Below are positions 47,901 through 58,290 of a stretch of 64,000 nucleotides of DNA, in pieces. The first letter of the stretch is position 1. Every line of letters begins with the position of its first letter. Below the pieces are notes generated by a model. The model was not told the DNA's origin. It saw only the letters and a program-made list of their open reading frames with translations, and ran no database searches. The translations under genes and the position numbers were made by a program. The DNA is from Aphrocallistes beatrix (Eukaryota; Porifera; Hexactinellida; Sceptrulophora; Aphrocallistidae), in the NCBI GenBank assembly GCA_963281255.1, contig OY725506.1, positions 1,965,001-2,029,000 of the forward strand, written 5' to 3'.

Positions 47901-50900
47901 TTAATTCTTTCCATCCCGGTGCTGATTTCGTTCCACGGTCCCAGTTGGTATTCTTTCCCCTCTCTTGGGTATCTTATCCCATGGAATGAAATCATCAAAC
48001 TGTTTGGCCTTCCTGTTACGTAAGGGATATCTCCTCCCAACTGGGGGAACTTCCTCTTCCGACGTATTCGTTGTTGCCTCTTCTCCCTCACTGAATCTAT
48101 TCCCCGAATCCAACTCAACATTTTGTCCAGACTGCGTTCCTGGATCTTGATTCTCTTCATTCAGGATTAAGCCATCAGGTTGATCACTATTATCGTCATG
48201 ACCATTATTCAAAGGATAATTCACCACAACTGGAGAATTCCCGCTATATACCTTGCACCTGTCGAGATGGACCCATTTTTTTCGATCTCGAATCCGCGAA
48301 CCCCTATTATTTCGAGCCTGCTTCCGAATCCTTATCTTCACGTCTGGCCCTTTCTTGTCCAGAACCTCGTACGGACCGTCGTACCTTGGGTCTAATGCGT
48401 CATGTCTAGCAGAATTCCGTAACATCACCCTGTCTCCTCTCTCGACTTGTGTCTCGGCTCTTTTTTCGTTTACCCCTTCTCTTGACTTCGTTAAAGCCTG
48501 CTCAATACTCTCTCTGGCCATGGCATGTAATGCTGCCTGCGTTTCCTTCAATTTCCCTAGGTACTCACCATGTGAATTCGGGATATCATTCTCGAGGTTC
48601 TCACACCATAGGTCCAGAGGCGAACGTGGTTGCCTTCCATATGTTAGTTGGTAGGGTGGGATTTTACTTGATGCATTAGACATGCAATTGCAATGGAAGC
48701 TGACCTCCTGGAGCAATGACGGCCAAGACCCTTTTCCTAACTGGCGGTCCAACATAAGGCATAGCATAACTTGTTTTACAAATCCGACATTTCGTTCAGC
48801 CATGCCGTTGCATTGAGGATGATAAGGGGTAGAACGCCGTTTATCGATATTCAGTGAAGCACAGAACTTCCGGAATTCGATCCCATCGAGCTGTGCTCCT
48901 TGATCTGTACCAGAATCTCAGGTACTCCATAACCCCTGTAGATCCACCCTTGCTCAAACGCAGTGATTACCCCCTCCGTCGTTTGGTCGCGGAGTGGCAT
49001 CACTTCAATCAGACGTGTGAAAAGGTCCACAATGACCAGGAAATATCTGTACTCACCATCAGCCCAGGGTAGCGTGCCAATGTCCATTGCTACTGCTCTA
49101 CCAGGGTAGTCATTTCCAAGCAACATTGACCGTATTGGTTCCCTCGATTTGTGAGATGGCTTGACTCGTTGGCATGTTACGCATCCCCGACAGTATAGTT
49201 TTACATCCCTCGCCATCTTAGGCCAGTAATAACTCCGTCGCAGGGCTTCTAGGGTTCCTGCAATTCCGAAATGACCTAGTGCATGCACTCTTTCCAGTAC
49301 CTCCTTCCTTAATACAGTAGGGACCACGAATCGATGGTCGAAGTATAGTACTCCTTCCTTGAGATACAAATGGCTAGACACCTTCTTCAATTGCCCTGTC
49401 TCTACACTCCCCAAGTCATACCACTGCTGGACCGCCTTCTGTATAACGGGATCTCTCAACTGCTCCCGCACAATCCACTTGAGGACTCTTTCTGCTGTTC
49501 CCACTGCGTATACATGTCCCTCAAACTCCGCTTCATCGTCCACTTTTCTGTCCCGCTCGAGGTGAGGGATTCGGCTGAGGTAGTCGGCCGTTTGATTCAA
49601 ACTTCCTGGACGATATTCCACTCTGTATGGCAGTGACTCCAGTTCTAAAATCCATCGCGCATACGTGTGGCGAGGATCCTTCTGACTCCTCAGCCACTGA
49701 AGGGGGCAGTGATCAGTAAGAAAAACGACTTCGCTCGCTGCTCTTAGATATACTGACCACTTCCTCGCAGCTGACACCAAGGCCCACGCCTCTAACTGCC
49801 CCGCACTATAACTCTTCTGCGAAGGACTTAAGGAGGAAGAATAATAGCAAATAGGGCGGAACTTGCTCGTTGCTGGATCCCTTTGTGAAAGTACTGCTCC
49901 GACTCCGGTTGCGCTGGCGTCTACTTCGACATAGAATGCTTTATTCCATTGAGGGAATGCTAACACGACAGGCTCATTTGTCAACCTATCCCTTAACGTT
50001 GCAAAGGCCAGCTCGCATTCTGGAGTCCACTTCCACCGTGACCCCTTTTCGGTTAGCTTGTATAACGGGGCTGCAATATTCGCCATCTTCGGAATATAAC
50101 AACGATAGTAATTGAGAGTTCCCAAAAATCGTTGGAGCTCCCGCAGAGATCCCGGGTTTGGGAATGACTTAACTCTATCTAGATACGATATGACCGGCTC
50201 TCTACCGCGGTTAGAGATATGATGACCAAGAAATTCACACTCCCAATAGGCCAGGCGGCATTTATCTTCCCGTAATTGTATACCCTTATCTTGGAGGCTT
50301 CTGAATACTTCGCGCAGGTGTTTAATGTCGAAACTTACGGAAAAGATGAGGATATCGTCTATGTAGCTTTCCGCTGATTTGATTCCTTGTAAAGTATTAT
50401 CCATTAACCGCTGGAAAGTAGCTCCTGAGTTAACCATTCCAAAAGGCATCACCAACATCTCGTACAAACCTCTCGGTGTGTGGAACGCCGTCTTTTCTAT
50501 GTCTTGCTCTCTCATGGGAACGCACCAGTATGCACTAGCCAAATCGAGGCAAGAGAAGTATCGACTTCCTTCTAGCTTGTCCAAAATTGATTGAGGGTTC
50601 GGGGGGCCGTATGCATCCCTTTTAGTAACGGAATTCAGTAGTCTATAATCAACTGCGAAGCGCATTCTTCCGTCTTTTTTACGCACGAGGACTACGTCAC
50701 TTCCCCATGGCGACTTGGAGGGCCTACATATGCCATTCTCGCACATTTCGTCAACTTGTCTCGTAATCTCCTCCTCCCAGGCAGGAGGAATTCGTCGAGG
50801 TCTCGCCCTTATGGGGGTATCTGTCTGAAGTTCGACACTATGCGCATGGTTCACGTCTACTCTAGAGGGTCGCGTTGGGTCCCCTGCAAAAAGCGTAGGA

Positions 50901-52363
50901 TATCCGTCAAGAAGTTCCTCTAATTGCCTAATCTCGCCGATTCCTAGTTCCACGTTGATCAATTCCTCTGCCCGTGTCGTCACAGATGCCTGTCGTATCT
51001 GGTCATTCGAGATTTGGGCTCTAAAGAGGGGTGTCGAACCACTTACTAAATCTTGTACCGGTTCCCAAGTGTTACCCAACTTGATTATGCCCCCCTGAAA
51101 ATCGAAGGCTACTGCTCCAAATTTCCTCATAAATTCACGTCCGAGAATAAACACCTGGTTGTCCGAGTTAAGTACTTGCAAGCGTTGTGTTACTGGTGCG
51201 CGTGTACCAACACACACTTCCACGTCGACATAACCGATCACATCGACCGGGGCGTCACAGAGTCCAAAAACTTTACTAGAACCTTCTCTTATCCGTCTCT
51301 CTAAGCGGAGATTTTGTAACGTCTCTCTGTCAATCACGCTTGGTCTTGCCCCAGTATCGAGCATCGCCAATAATGTGTGATCCCCCACTCGTACCTGGAT
51401 GCTACAGGCACCCTCCCCCGGCCCTACTACCAGAACTGAATCCTTGTTATCGTCTCTCCTCCATCCCTCCTGTCGCTTTCTTCTTGGCCCTCGCGACTTT
51501 GGACAATCCCATGGCTTATGTCCCTGCTGACCGCATATCCAACACAGCCTTTTGGGGCAATTTTTGTATCCATGACCAAACTCATTGCATATGTAGCACC
51601 CGCCCCGTCTTTGTTGCGAAGAGTAACTCTTCCTTTGCTGCACTGTAGGTCCTTTTCGAACAACATAAACTTCATCAGCAGGATTTGAGCATTCTGATTC
51701 CGGTTGTCCTTCCGCCGATGGACTCTGAGGACGCCTCCTATCTATCCTTTCTTGCCCTTGAACCCGGGAATCCTGCCTTGCCAACTCCATTGCTTCATTT
51801 TGCAATCGTATACTGGTTACCTTTCCAGGTCTCAGCTCGCGATAGCCTTGAGTCAATGATATTCCTTTAGCTAAAAATATGTCTCGTATCTTCACTGCGA
51901 AGCGTGCTCCGTCTTCTTCAGGGAGATCTCCCTCCTTTGCGTTGACCCAATCCTTGGCTTGCTGTCTGACTTCCATTGGAAGCTGACTGATCATGAACAT
52001 ACAAACTTGTTTCGTACTCAAACCGGCTCTCAGTCCTTCTTCTAGGTATTGGGCAAAGAAGTCATAGACCTGCTCTCCTACCGGCCAAACTAACAGGCGG
52101 AATCTCCCTATGGCTTCGAATATATCGGCAGGCGGGTCGAGGCGCTCTTTTAATAACTTGAAAGCATTTTCCAACGTATCTTTCTGAATTGCTTCTAAAA
52201 CTACCCTTTCCTCCAGCTTTCCTCGGCATAGATACGCAGGTAGGAGCCTCTTAGCTGCTGCTTCCTCAAGAGAAACCACGCTTGCTCGAAATTTCGGTTC
52301 CCATTCTGCTATCTTCTGCCCTTGGCGTAAAGGGGGAATGGAAACTGTTAAGGGAGTTGCCAT
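47901..52363 (-). pseudogene. Fossil gag-pol region of the Ty3/gypsy element
   Basis: In order from the right: gag with two zinc knuckles (CYICNEFGHGYKNC and CWICGQQGHKPWDC), aspartic protease (LAMLDTGARPSVID), reverse transcriptase (YIDDILIFS), RNase H, and integrase with an HHCC finger (HALGHFGI and CRGCVTCQ), catalytic core and a C-terminal tail rich in charged residues (YPLRNRK). Domain order protease-RT-RNaseH-integrase is that of Ty3/gypsy. It is treated as a fossil with about one break. Codon use and GC content are higher than in the surrounding DNA. Confidence 0.9.
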
Positions 52364-52385
52364 TCGAGAAAACGAACTAGATTTA

Positions 52386-52569
52386 TGTCACGCGTATAAC
52401 CCGAAGTGTAATAACTGACAAGGTTAGTATACAACAATAAAGAAATCTAGTTCAATATTCGTACAAAGGAAATGAAACTAATGTAGATACAGGTACTAAG
52501 TAGTAGGTTATATATTTTGGTTACTTAACAATATACTCTGTGATTCCCTGTACTGAAATACTGCTAACA
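52386..52569 (-). repeat. Gypsy LTR (5' LTR in element orientation)
   Basis: 184 bp, one difference from the LTR at 47706-47889; followed by the CATT target duplication at 52570-52573. Confidence 0.95.
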
Positions 52570-53098
52570 CATTGTCACCGGGAATGGTCATGATGAACTG
52601 CAAACATCATATTTGTTATGGATTCCATATTTTGAGGATAAAAGAGTCAACTGTATCCATTCTTCATCTCCTACTCACTAACTTCCGCATCCAACCTCGG
52701 GTAATCATATGTGACAATGCATGCAATCTGCATAGAACATGTATGATCAGGTAAGTAGTACAAGCATTTTAATTAATAAGAGAAACTTGCGACACTACGT
52801 AAGCCAAATTTTATGTTTTTAGAGATCGAAGGGCATTTCAACACACTAGTTTCCTTGTTGATCGATTTCACTCTGAAATAATCAATGCACTCCCTTATAT
52901 TCGATGAGATATATCACAGATGACAAACTAAATCGGATAAATTCACAAGTGTGTGAACAGTTATTTTCTATTGTCAGAAGAATTTCTACGCAAATAGCCC
53001 ACATCCGCTTAGAAAATGTATTCTACACTACACGCTACTTCCTATCAATTATTAATCAAGACTTCAAGAAGAAGATATTAAGTTACATTGACATATAA
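52570..53098 (+). pseudogene. KDZ/Zisupton-type transposase, C-terminal part (left arm)
   Basis: Encodes SPGMVMMNCKHHICYGFHIL, PRVIICDNACNLHRTCMIR with the second catalytic Asp, then across a short intron (donor GTAAGT after 52749, acceptor TTTTTAG ending at 52822) DRRAFQHTSFLVDRFHSEII, and NSQVCEQLFSIVRRI with the predicted catalytic Glu. The D-N-A-C-N-L and V-D-R-F-H blocks are signatures of KDZ transposases. A frame change lies near 52908 between PYIR and RYITDD. The gypsy insertion separates it from the upstream part. The right arm carries an identical inverted copy. Confidence 0.75.
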
Positions 53099-54787
53099 AT
53101 GATATTAAATTTCTTATTCAATTATATGTCTATCTTACAGGTATATAGTAAAACTCATGGTTTTATTTGTTTGTTTGTTTGTCCGAATTGGCATGAAGCT
53201 TCCTCAAGTCGCACAGCGTAATAAATGTAATTGAACTTTATAAATGTGTATTGAGAATGTGATAATAGTGATATATATTGATAATGTACGCATATAAATA
53301 CCAAATGATGATTCATTTGCACCTGTAACATGTAAAACTAGATTCTGTATCATTTTCTTGTGCTACACATGACCTATGGTACACGGTCTGACATTTCAAG
53401 CACTTTAAAGTATGCTCGAATGCAAGTTTGGGGAGTCTGCAAACACATACTAACGAAATAGAGGTATGTATAGTTCTCCTCTTCAGAGCAGTCTTTACTT
53501 GAGTGCTTGGGAATTGAGTAAGGTGCATCGCTACAAAGCATTCTTTCAAATGCACTCTCTTTCTATTTTGGCGCCACTTCACTAGGGTTGGATTTCCACC
53601 GATAGCTAGGGTTATACCGTACATACTGCGGCTGCGAACAAACCGCAATCCGAACCACCTTGTTGCTGTTGAATTGGTTCTAAGTTTACATCAAGGTTGT
53701 TCGGAGCCTTTCTCCGGTAGAGTGACGCAAGTTGAATCTTCACTCTGTCACTAAGTGATCCATAATCCATTGAATCATATACATAGACTATATTATTCGC
53801 GTCACTCCTTGACACGATCCAGTAAAGAGCCCCGTCATGATGGACTTGTAAACTTCCTGGAAGAGAAGGAGTGAAATGTCGTCCCTAGAGGTATTTTGAT
53901 AAGATCACTAATTTATATAATAAGGAAATTAATGAAAATGCTTCAGGTAAATCGCACAAAATTTTGATTAAATATATCGTCTTACTTTGCTTAGAATTGT
54001 GTCTTGTAATCCTCTCAAGTGAGGGAACTGGTATTACATCAAGACCTAAAACGTCATCAGTTAGGAAGAACTGGATTTAGAAACGAATCATAACGATATA
54101 ACACTTACACTAAATACATTCATTGTTACATCAGTTAGAAATGTATTAGAATGGCTTAGTCCATGTAAAATGACCTTCATATCACCTTGAGATATTAATC
54201 TTCTAGAAAAAGGGTCTTTCAAGGAGATTATGGGATCTGAAGTGCGATCGGGTTGCTGAAGAATATGTTCTGTAGTCGTGATAATATCTAAATGCATCGT
54301 TTGTAACTAATTATTTAATCCAACAATTGAATAACACAAACTCTTTTTAGACTAGAACTGGTGCAAATGGTGGTGGCTCTATATGAGACAAGCTTAGGTC
54401 AGAAACTGAAGAGAGAGTATCATCATAGGCAAACTCTAGATCGATCATATCTAGTATGGGCACATCAGAGGGGACAGGTTCTTCACACTCTGATGTGACA
54501 ATTTCATCCAGGGTTGTTTCTATTTTTCTCTCTGGAGATGGGCTGCTCCTTGGTGACCTATCTCGACAGTCATCCGGATTTATTTTTCCATTCTCACTAG
54601 AATTATACGCCTCAAGCACTGCTGTTAAGGACTTGCGACTACTCGTCCGAACGTTTTTGAAAGGATGTCCCTTTGGCCACCATTCGGGCTTCAGATTGCT
54701 GTCGTTCCAGAAGTTCCATCGTCCTAGAATAAATTTTTAATCACGGAGAACACAAAATAGGTATTTCTGTTGGTATTTCCAGAAATT
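52570..54787 (+). repeat. Left arm of 2.2-kb near-perfect palindrome
   Basis: Position i here pairs with 112969 minus i in the right arm, without indels over at least 53098-54619, so the arms are almost identical. It also continues for about 13 bp on the far side of the gypsy insertion (47689-47701). Confidence 0.9.
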
Positions 54788-55915
54788 CGATAAAAAAACA
54801 GCCTGTACTTGTATATTGTAACATTGCTAGTGAATCAATTGAATATTGATCTAAATCCATACTCATCATGATGATTGAAAAAATGAGGTAACAATTATTT
54901 CAATGTTTTAGGACAGTGGTTCCCGATCTTTTTCAACCTGTACATCCCCTGTGACCTAAAGATTTGAAGGTACACCCCCATAATTTCATGGGACATGCCA
55001 TTGGGAGGGCACAACAGATATTTATTATACATGTAATACCCCGAATGCATTCAAAATTTAGCTGATACACCAGATCTAAAATTCGTTCTCTACACACTTG
55101 GATTACCGAATTTTTAAGCTGTCAACACAACTTAATTCTCCAATGTTTAATATACAATCTGCCCTCACGATCTCGTCGTGTGTCACATGATTTTTAGTTT
55201 ACCCTATGGCCACAAAAATTGAATATTTGCTTTTTGAGGAAAACAAGTAGTAAGTATAATATTGAATCAGAAGTAGTCAATAACACTCTCTACCTTATGA
55301 TATAATTATTAATGCATGTCAGCCTAGGCACCAGAAGTGTCCGCCATCTGCTAACCGCAAGTAAGCGAAGCGCGCTTGTTGTGTATAGGATCACTGAAAG
55401 AGTATCACATGTTTAGTGAATCCTACTTAAATAGTGTTGGAATACAATGCCCGAGCAAAGTTCATTAGCCAAAAAATGGACTATTTTTATAGAAAGGATA
55501 AATCAGCCGTACAATTTGGGGCGGAGGATGATGGTGAAATAAATAATTTAGAAAAATGAATAATTAATTAATTAATTAATTAACATACCAAATGCTCGCT
55601 GTCTTATCCATCCCACCATGCGGCGAAGAGTAAACACGTTCAATTTGGTGAACTCCTTGGTAAAGAGAGCCAACATTTCACGATCAAGTTCCGGTTTAGG
55701 TTGTGTTGGCTTGTGGAAAGAAGTTATCAGAGATTGCCATATTTCCTTTGGATGTTTCTCGTCAAAATTCTCGAATGGTTGGGCTCCTATTATATTCAAT
55801 TTGCGTTTTCATGTGAAAGTAGCACCAATGGACTCTCCTGTGGTCTTTGTGAATGTGTCAAGAGCCTTTTGGAGATACTGACGAGCATTTTGCTTAGTAA
55901 TTCGCGGCATTAATC
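53313..55915 (-). pseudogene. Ulp1-type cysteine protease with PHD finger, left copy
   Basis: Transposon-associated gene, tail to tail with the KDZ transposase. From the right: an N-terminal exon (about 55915-55575, ATG then PRITKQNARQYLQKALDTFT, with an in-frame TGA near 55812), an exon near 54736 (RWNFWNDSNLKPEWWPKGHP and Ser/Glu-rich sequence), an exon from 54297 (HLDIITTTEHILQQPDR), LDVIPVPSLERITRH, then the C48 protease core: LQVHHDGALYWIV (His), VYVYDSM (Asp), QQGGSDCGLFAA (Gln and Cys). A one-base frameshift follows the Cys motif. The C-terminal PHD finger is CVCRLPK, CLKC, HRSC, CYRC. Ulp1 proteases remove SUMO; PHD fingers read histone tails. Confidence 0.75.
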
Positions 55916-56307
55916 AACCAAAAACAATCAAAGAGAAGGGGTACTGTGATCTGAGATACAACCTAATTATGAAAAGAATAACCCTTAATTTATAGGACAA
56001 TTAATTTAAATCTTGGGAGGTACACCAATCAATATTTTTCTACTTGGGAGGTACAGCAACCAACATTTTTCAACTTGGGAGGCAGTTTATCAGATCAACA
56101 AGTCAGATCATGATCTAGGTACCACATTGGATCATGATCTAAGTACTACACTGGATCATGATCTAAATACTACACTGGATCATGATCTGGGTACTATTGG
56201 AGCATGATCTGGGTACTATTGGATCATGATCTGGGAAATACTTGATCATGATCTGGATACTACTTGATCATGATATGGGTACTATTTGTTATATGGTTTT
56301 CTTTTTG
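54788..56307. other. Spacer of the palindrome
   Basis: Unique sequence between the two arms, about 1.5 kb. It holds a hAT-like terminus (CAGTGGTTCCCGATCTTTTT at 54914), an AAGCGAAGCGCGCTTG hairpin end (55364-55379), the N-terminal exon of the Ulp1-PHD gene and the GATCATGATC array. It appears twice in the assembly, at 54743-56416 and 56617-58290. Confidence 0.75.
56094..56285. repeat. GATCATGATC tandem array, about nine units
   Basis: Units of 20-24 bp, each with the palindrome GATCATGATC followed by variants of TGGGTACTA. The frame through it encodes DHDLGTT-type repeats and is not a gene. The same unit occurs at 45105-45180 and, by assembly duplication, at 57968-58159. Confidence 0.9.
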
Positions 56308-56416
56308 AATTTCTGGAAATACCAACAGAAATACCTATTTTGTGTTCTCCGTGATTAAAAATTTATTCTAGGACGATGGAACTTCTGGAACGACAGCAAT
56401 CTGAAGCCGAATGGTG

Positions 56417-56616
56417 NNNNNNNNNNNNNNNNNNNNNNNNNNNNNNNNNNNNNNNNNNNNNNNNNNNNNNNNNNNNNNNNNNNNNNNNNNNNNNNNNNNN
56501 NNNNNNNNNNNNNNNNNNNNNNNNNNNNNNNNNNNNNNNNNNNNNNNNNNNNNNNNNNNNNNNNNNNNNNNNNNNNNNNNNNNNNNNNNNNNNNNNNNNN
56601 NNNNNNNNNNNNNNNN
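56417..56616. other. Assembly gap of exactly 200 N
   Basis: A round-number gap. The 1.67 kb left of it (54743-56416) equals the 1.67 kb right of it (56617-58290) at a constant offset of 1874, apart from one lost C near the contig end. This is the pattern of two overlapping contigs that were not merged. Confidence 0.95.
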
Positions 56617-58290
56617 ACGGAGAACACAAAATAGGTATTTCTGTTGGTATTTCCAGAAATTCGATAAAAAAACAGCCTGTACTTGTATATTGTAACATTG
56701 CTAGTGAATCAATTGAATATTGATCTAAATCCATACTCATCATGATGATTGAAAAAATGAGGTAACAATTATTTCAATGTTTTAGGACAGTGGTTCCCGA
56801 TCTTTTTCAACCTGTACATCCCCTGTGACCTAAAGATTTGAAGGTACACCCCCATAATTTCATGGGACATGCCATTGGGAGGGCACAACAGATATTTATT
56901 ATACATGTAATACCCCGAATGCATTCAAAATTTAGCTGATACACCAGATCTAAAATTCGTTCTCTACACACTTGGATTACCGAATTTTTAAGCTGTCAAC
57001 ACAACTTAATTCTCCAATGTTTAATATACAATCTGCCCTCACGATCTCGTCGTGTGTCACATGATTTTTAGTTTACCCTATGGCCACAAAAATTGAATAT
57101 TTGCTTTTTGAGGAAAACAAGTAGTAAGTATAATATTGAATCAGAAGTAGTCAATAACACTCTCTACCTTATGATATAATTATTAATGCATGTCAGCCTA
57201 GGCACCAGAAGTGTCCGCCATCTGCTAACCGCAAGTAAGCGAAGCGCGCTTGTTGTGTATAGGATCACTGAAAGAGTATCACATGTTTAGTGAATCCTAC
57301 TTAAATAGTGTTGGAATACAATGCCCGAGCAAAGTTCATTAGCCAAAAAATGGACTATTTTTATAGAAAGGATAAATCAGCCGTACAATTTGGGGCGGAG
57401 GATGATGGTGAAATAAATAATTTAGAAAAATGAATAATTAATTAATTAATTAATTAACATACCAAATGCTCGCTGTCTTATCCATCCCACCATGCGGCGA
57501 AGAGTAAACACGTTCAATTTGGTGAACTCCTTGGTAAAGAGAGCCAACATTTCACGATCAAGTTCCGGTTTAGGTTGTGTTGGCTTGTGGAAAGAAGTTA
57601 TCAGAGATTGCCATATTTCCTTTGGATGTTTCTCGTCAAAATTCTCGAATGGTTGGGCTCCTATTATATTCAATTTGCGTTTTCATGTGAAAGTAGCACC
57701 AATGGACTCTCCTGTGGTCTTTGTGAATGTGTCAAGAGCCTTTTGGAGATACTGACGAGCATTTTGCTTAGTAATTCGCGGCATTAATCAACCAAAAACA
57801 ATCAAAGAGAAGGGGTACTGTGATCTGAGATACAACCTAATTATGAAAAGAATAACCCTTAATTTATAGGACAATTAATTTAAATCTTGGGAGGTACACC
57901 AATCAATATTTTTCTACTTGGGAGGTACAGCAACCAACATTTTTCAACTTGGGAGGCAGTTTATCAGATCAACAAGTCAGATCATGATCTAGGTACCACA
58001 TTGGATCATGATCTAAGTACTACACTGGATCATGATCTAAATACTACACTGGATCATGATCTGGGTACTATTGGAGCATGATCTGGGTACTATTGGATCA
58101 TGATCTGGGAAATACTTGATCATGATCTGGATACTACTTGATCATGATATGGGTACTATTTGTTATATGGTTTTCTTTTTGAATTTCTGGAAATACCAAC
58201 AGAAATACCTATTTTGTGTTCTCCGTGATTAAAAATTTATTCTAGGACGATGGAACTTCTGGAACGACAGCAATCTGAAGCCCGAATGGT
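56617..58290. repeat. Second appearance of the spacer, probably unmerged contig overlap
   Basis: Same sequence and orientation as 54743-56416. It includes repeat appearances of the Ulp1-PHD N-terminal exon (57446-57789, minus) and the GATCATGATC array. It is more likely an assembly duplicate than a real tandem copy. Confidence 0.85.

Larger units (their letters stand above)
47706..52569 (-). mobile_element. Ty3/gypsy LTR retrotransposon, nearly whole, young
   Basis: Two 184-bp LTRs (47706-47889 and 52386-52569) differ at one position. The element is flanked by CATT at 47702-47705 and 52570-52573. The right arm of the surrounding palindrome (around 60396-60400) shows the empty site with a single CATT. 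No envelope gene is seen. It is close to whole, with about one break in the coding region. The near-identity of the LTRs implies recent insertion, later than the palindrome it sits in. Confidence 0.95.

Noticed and set aside
48180-51870. Plus-strand frames opposite the gypsy coding region
   Set aside because: They are shadows of the minus-strand gag-pol region.
56013-56207. Frame with DHDLGTT repeats
   Set aside because: Translation of the GATCATGATC tandem array, not a gene.
56355-56743. Open frames across the gap
   Set aside because: They consist mostly of N and reflect the artificial gap.
57446-57789. Second Ulp1-PHD N-terminal exon
   Set aside because: Very probably the unmerged contig overlap, not a separate gene copy.
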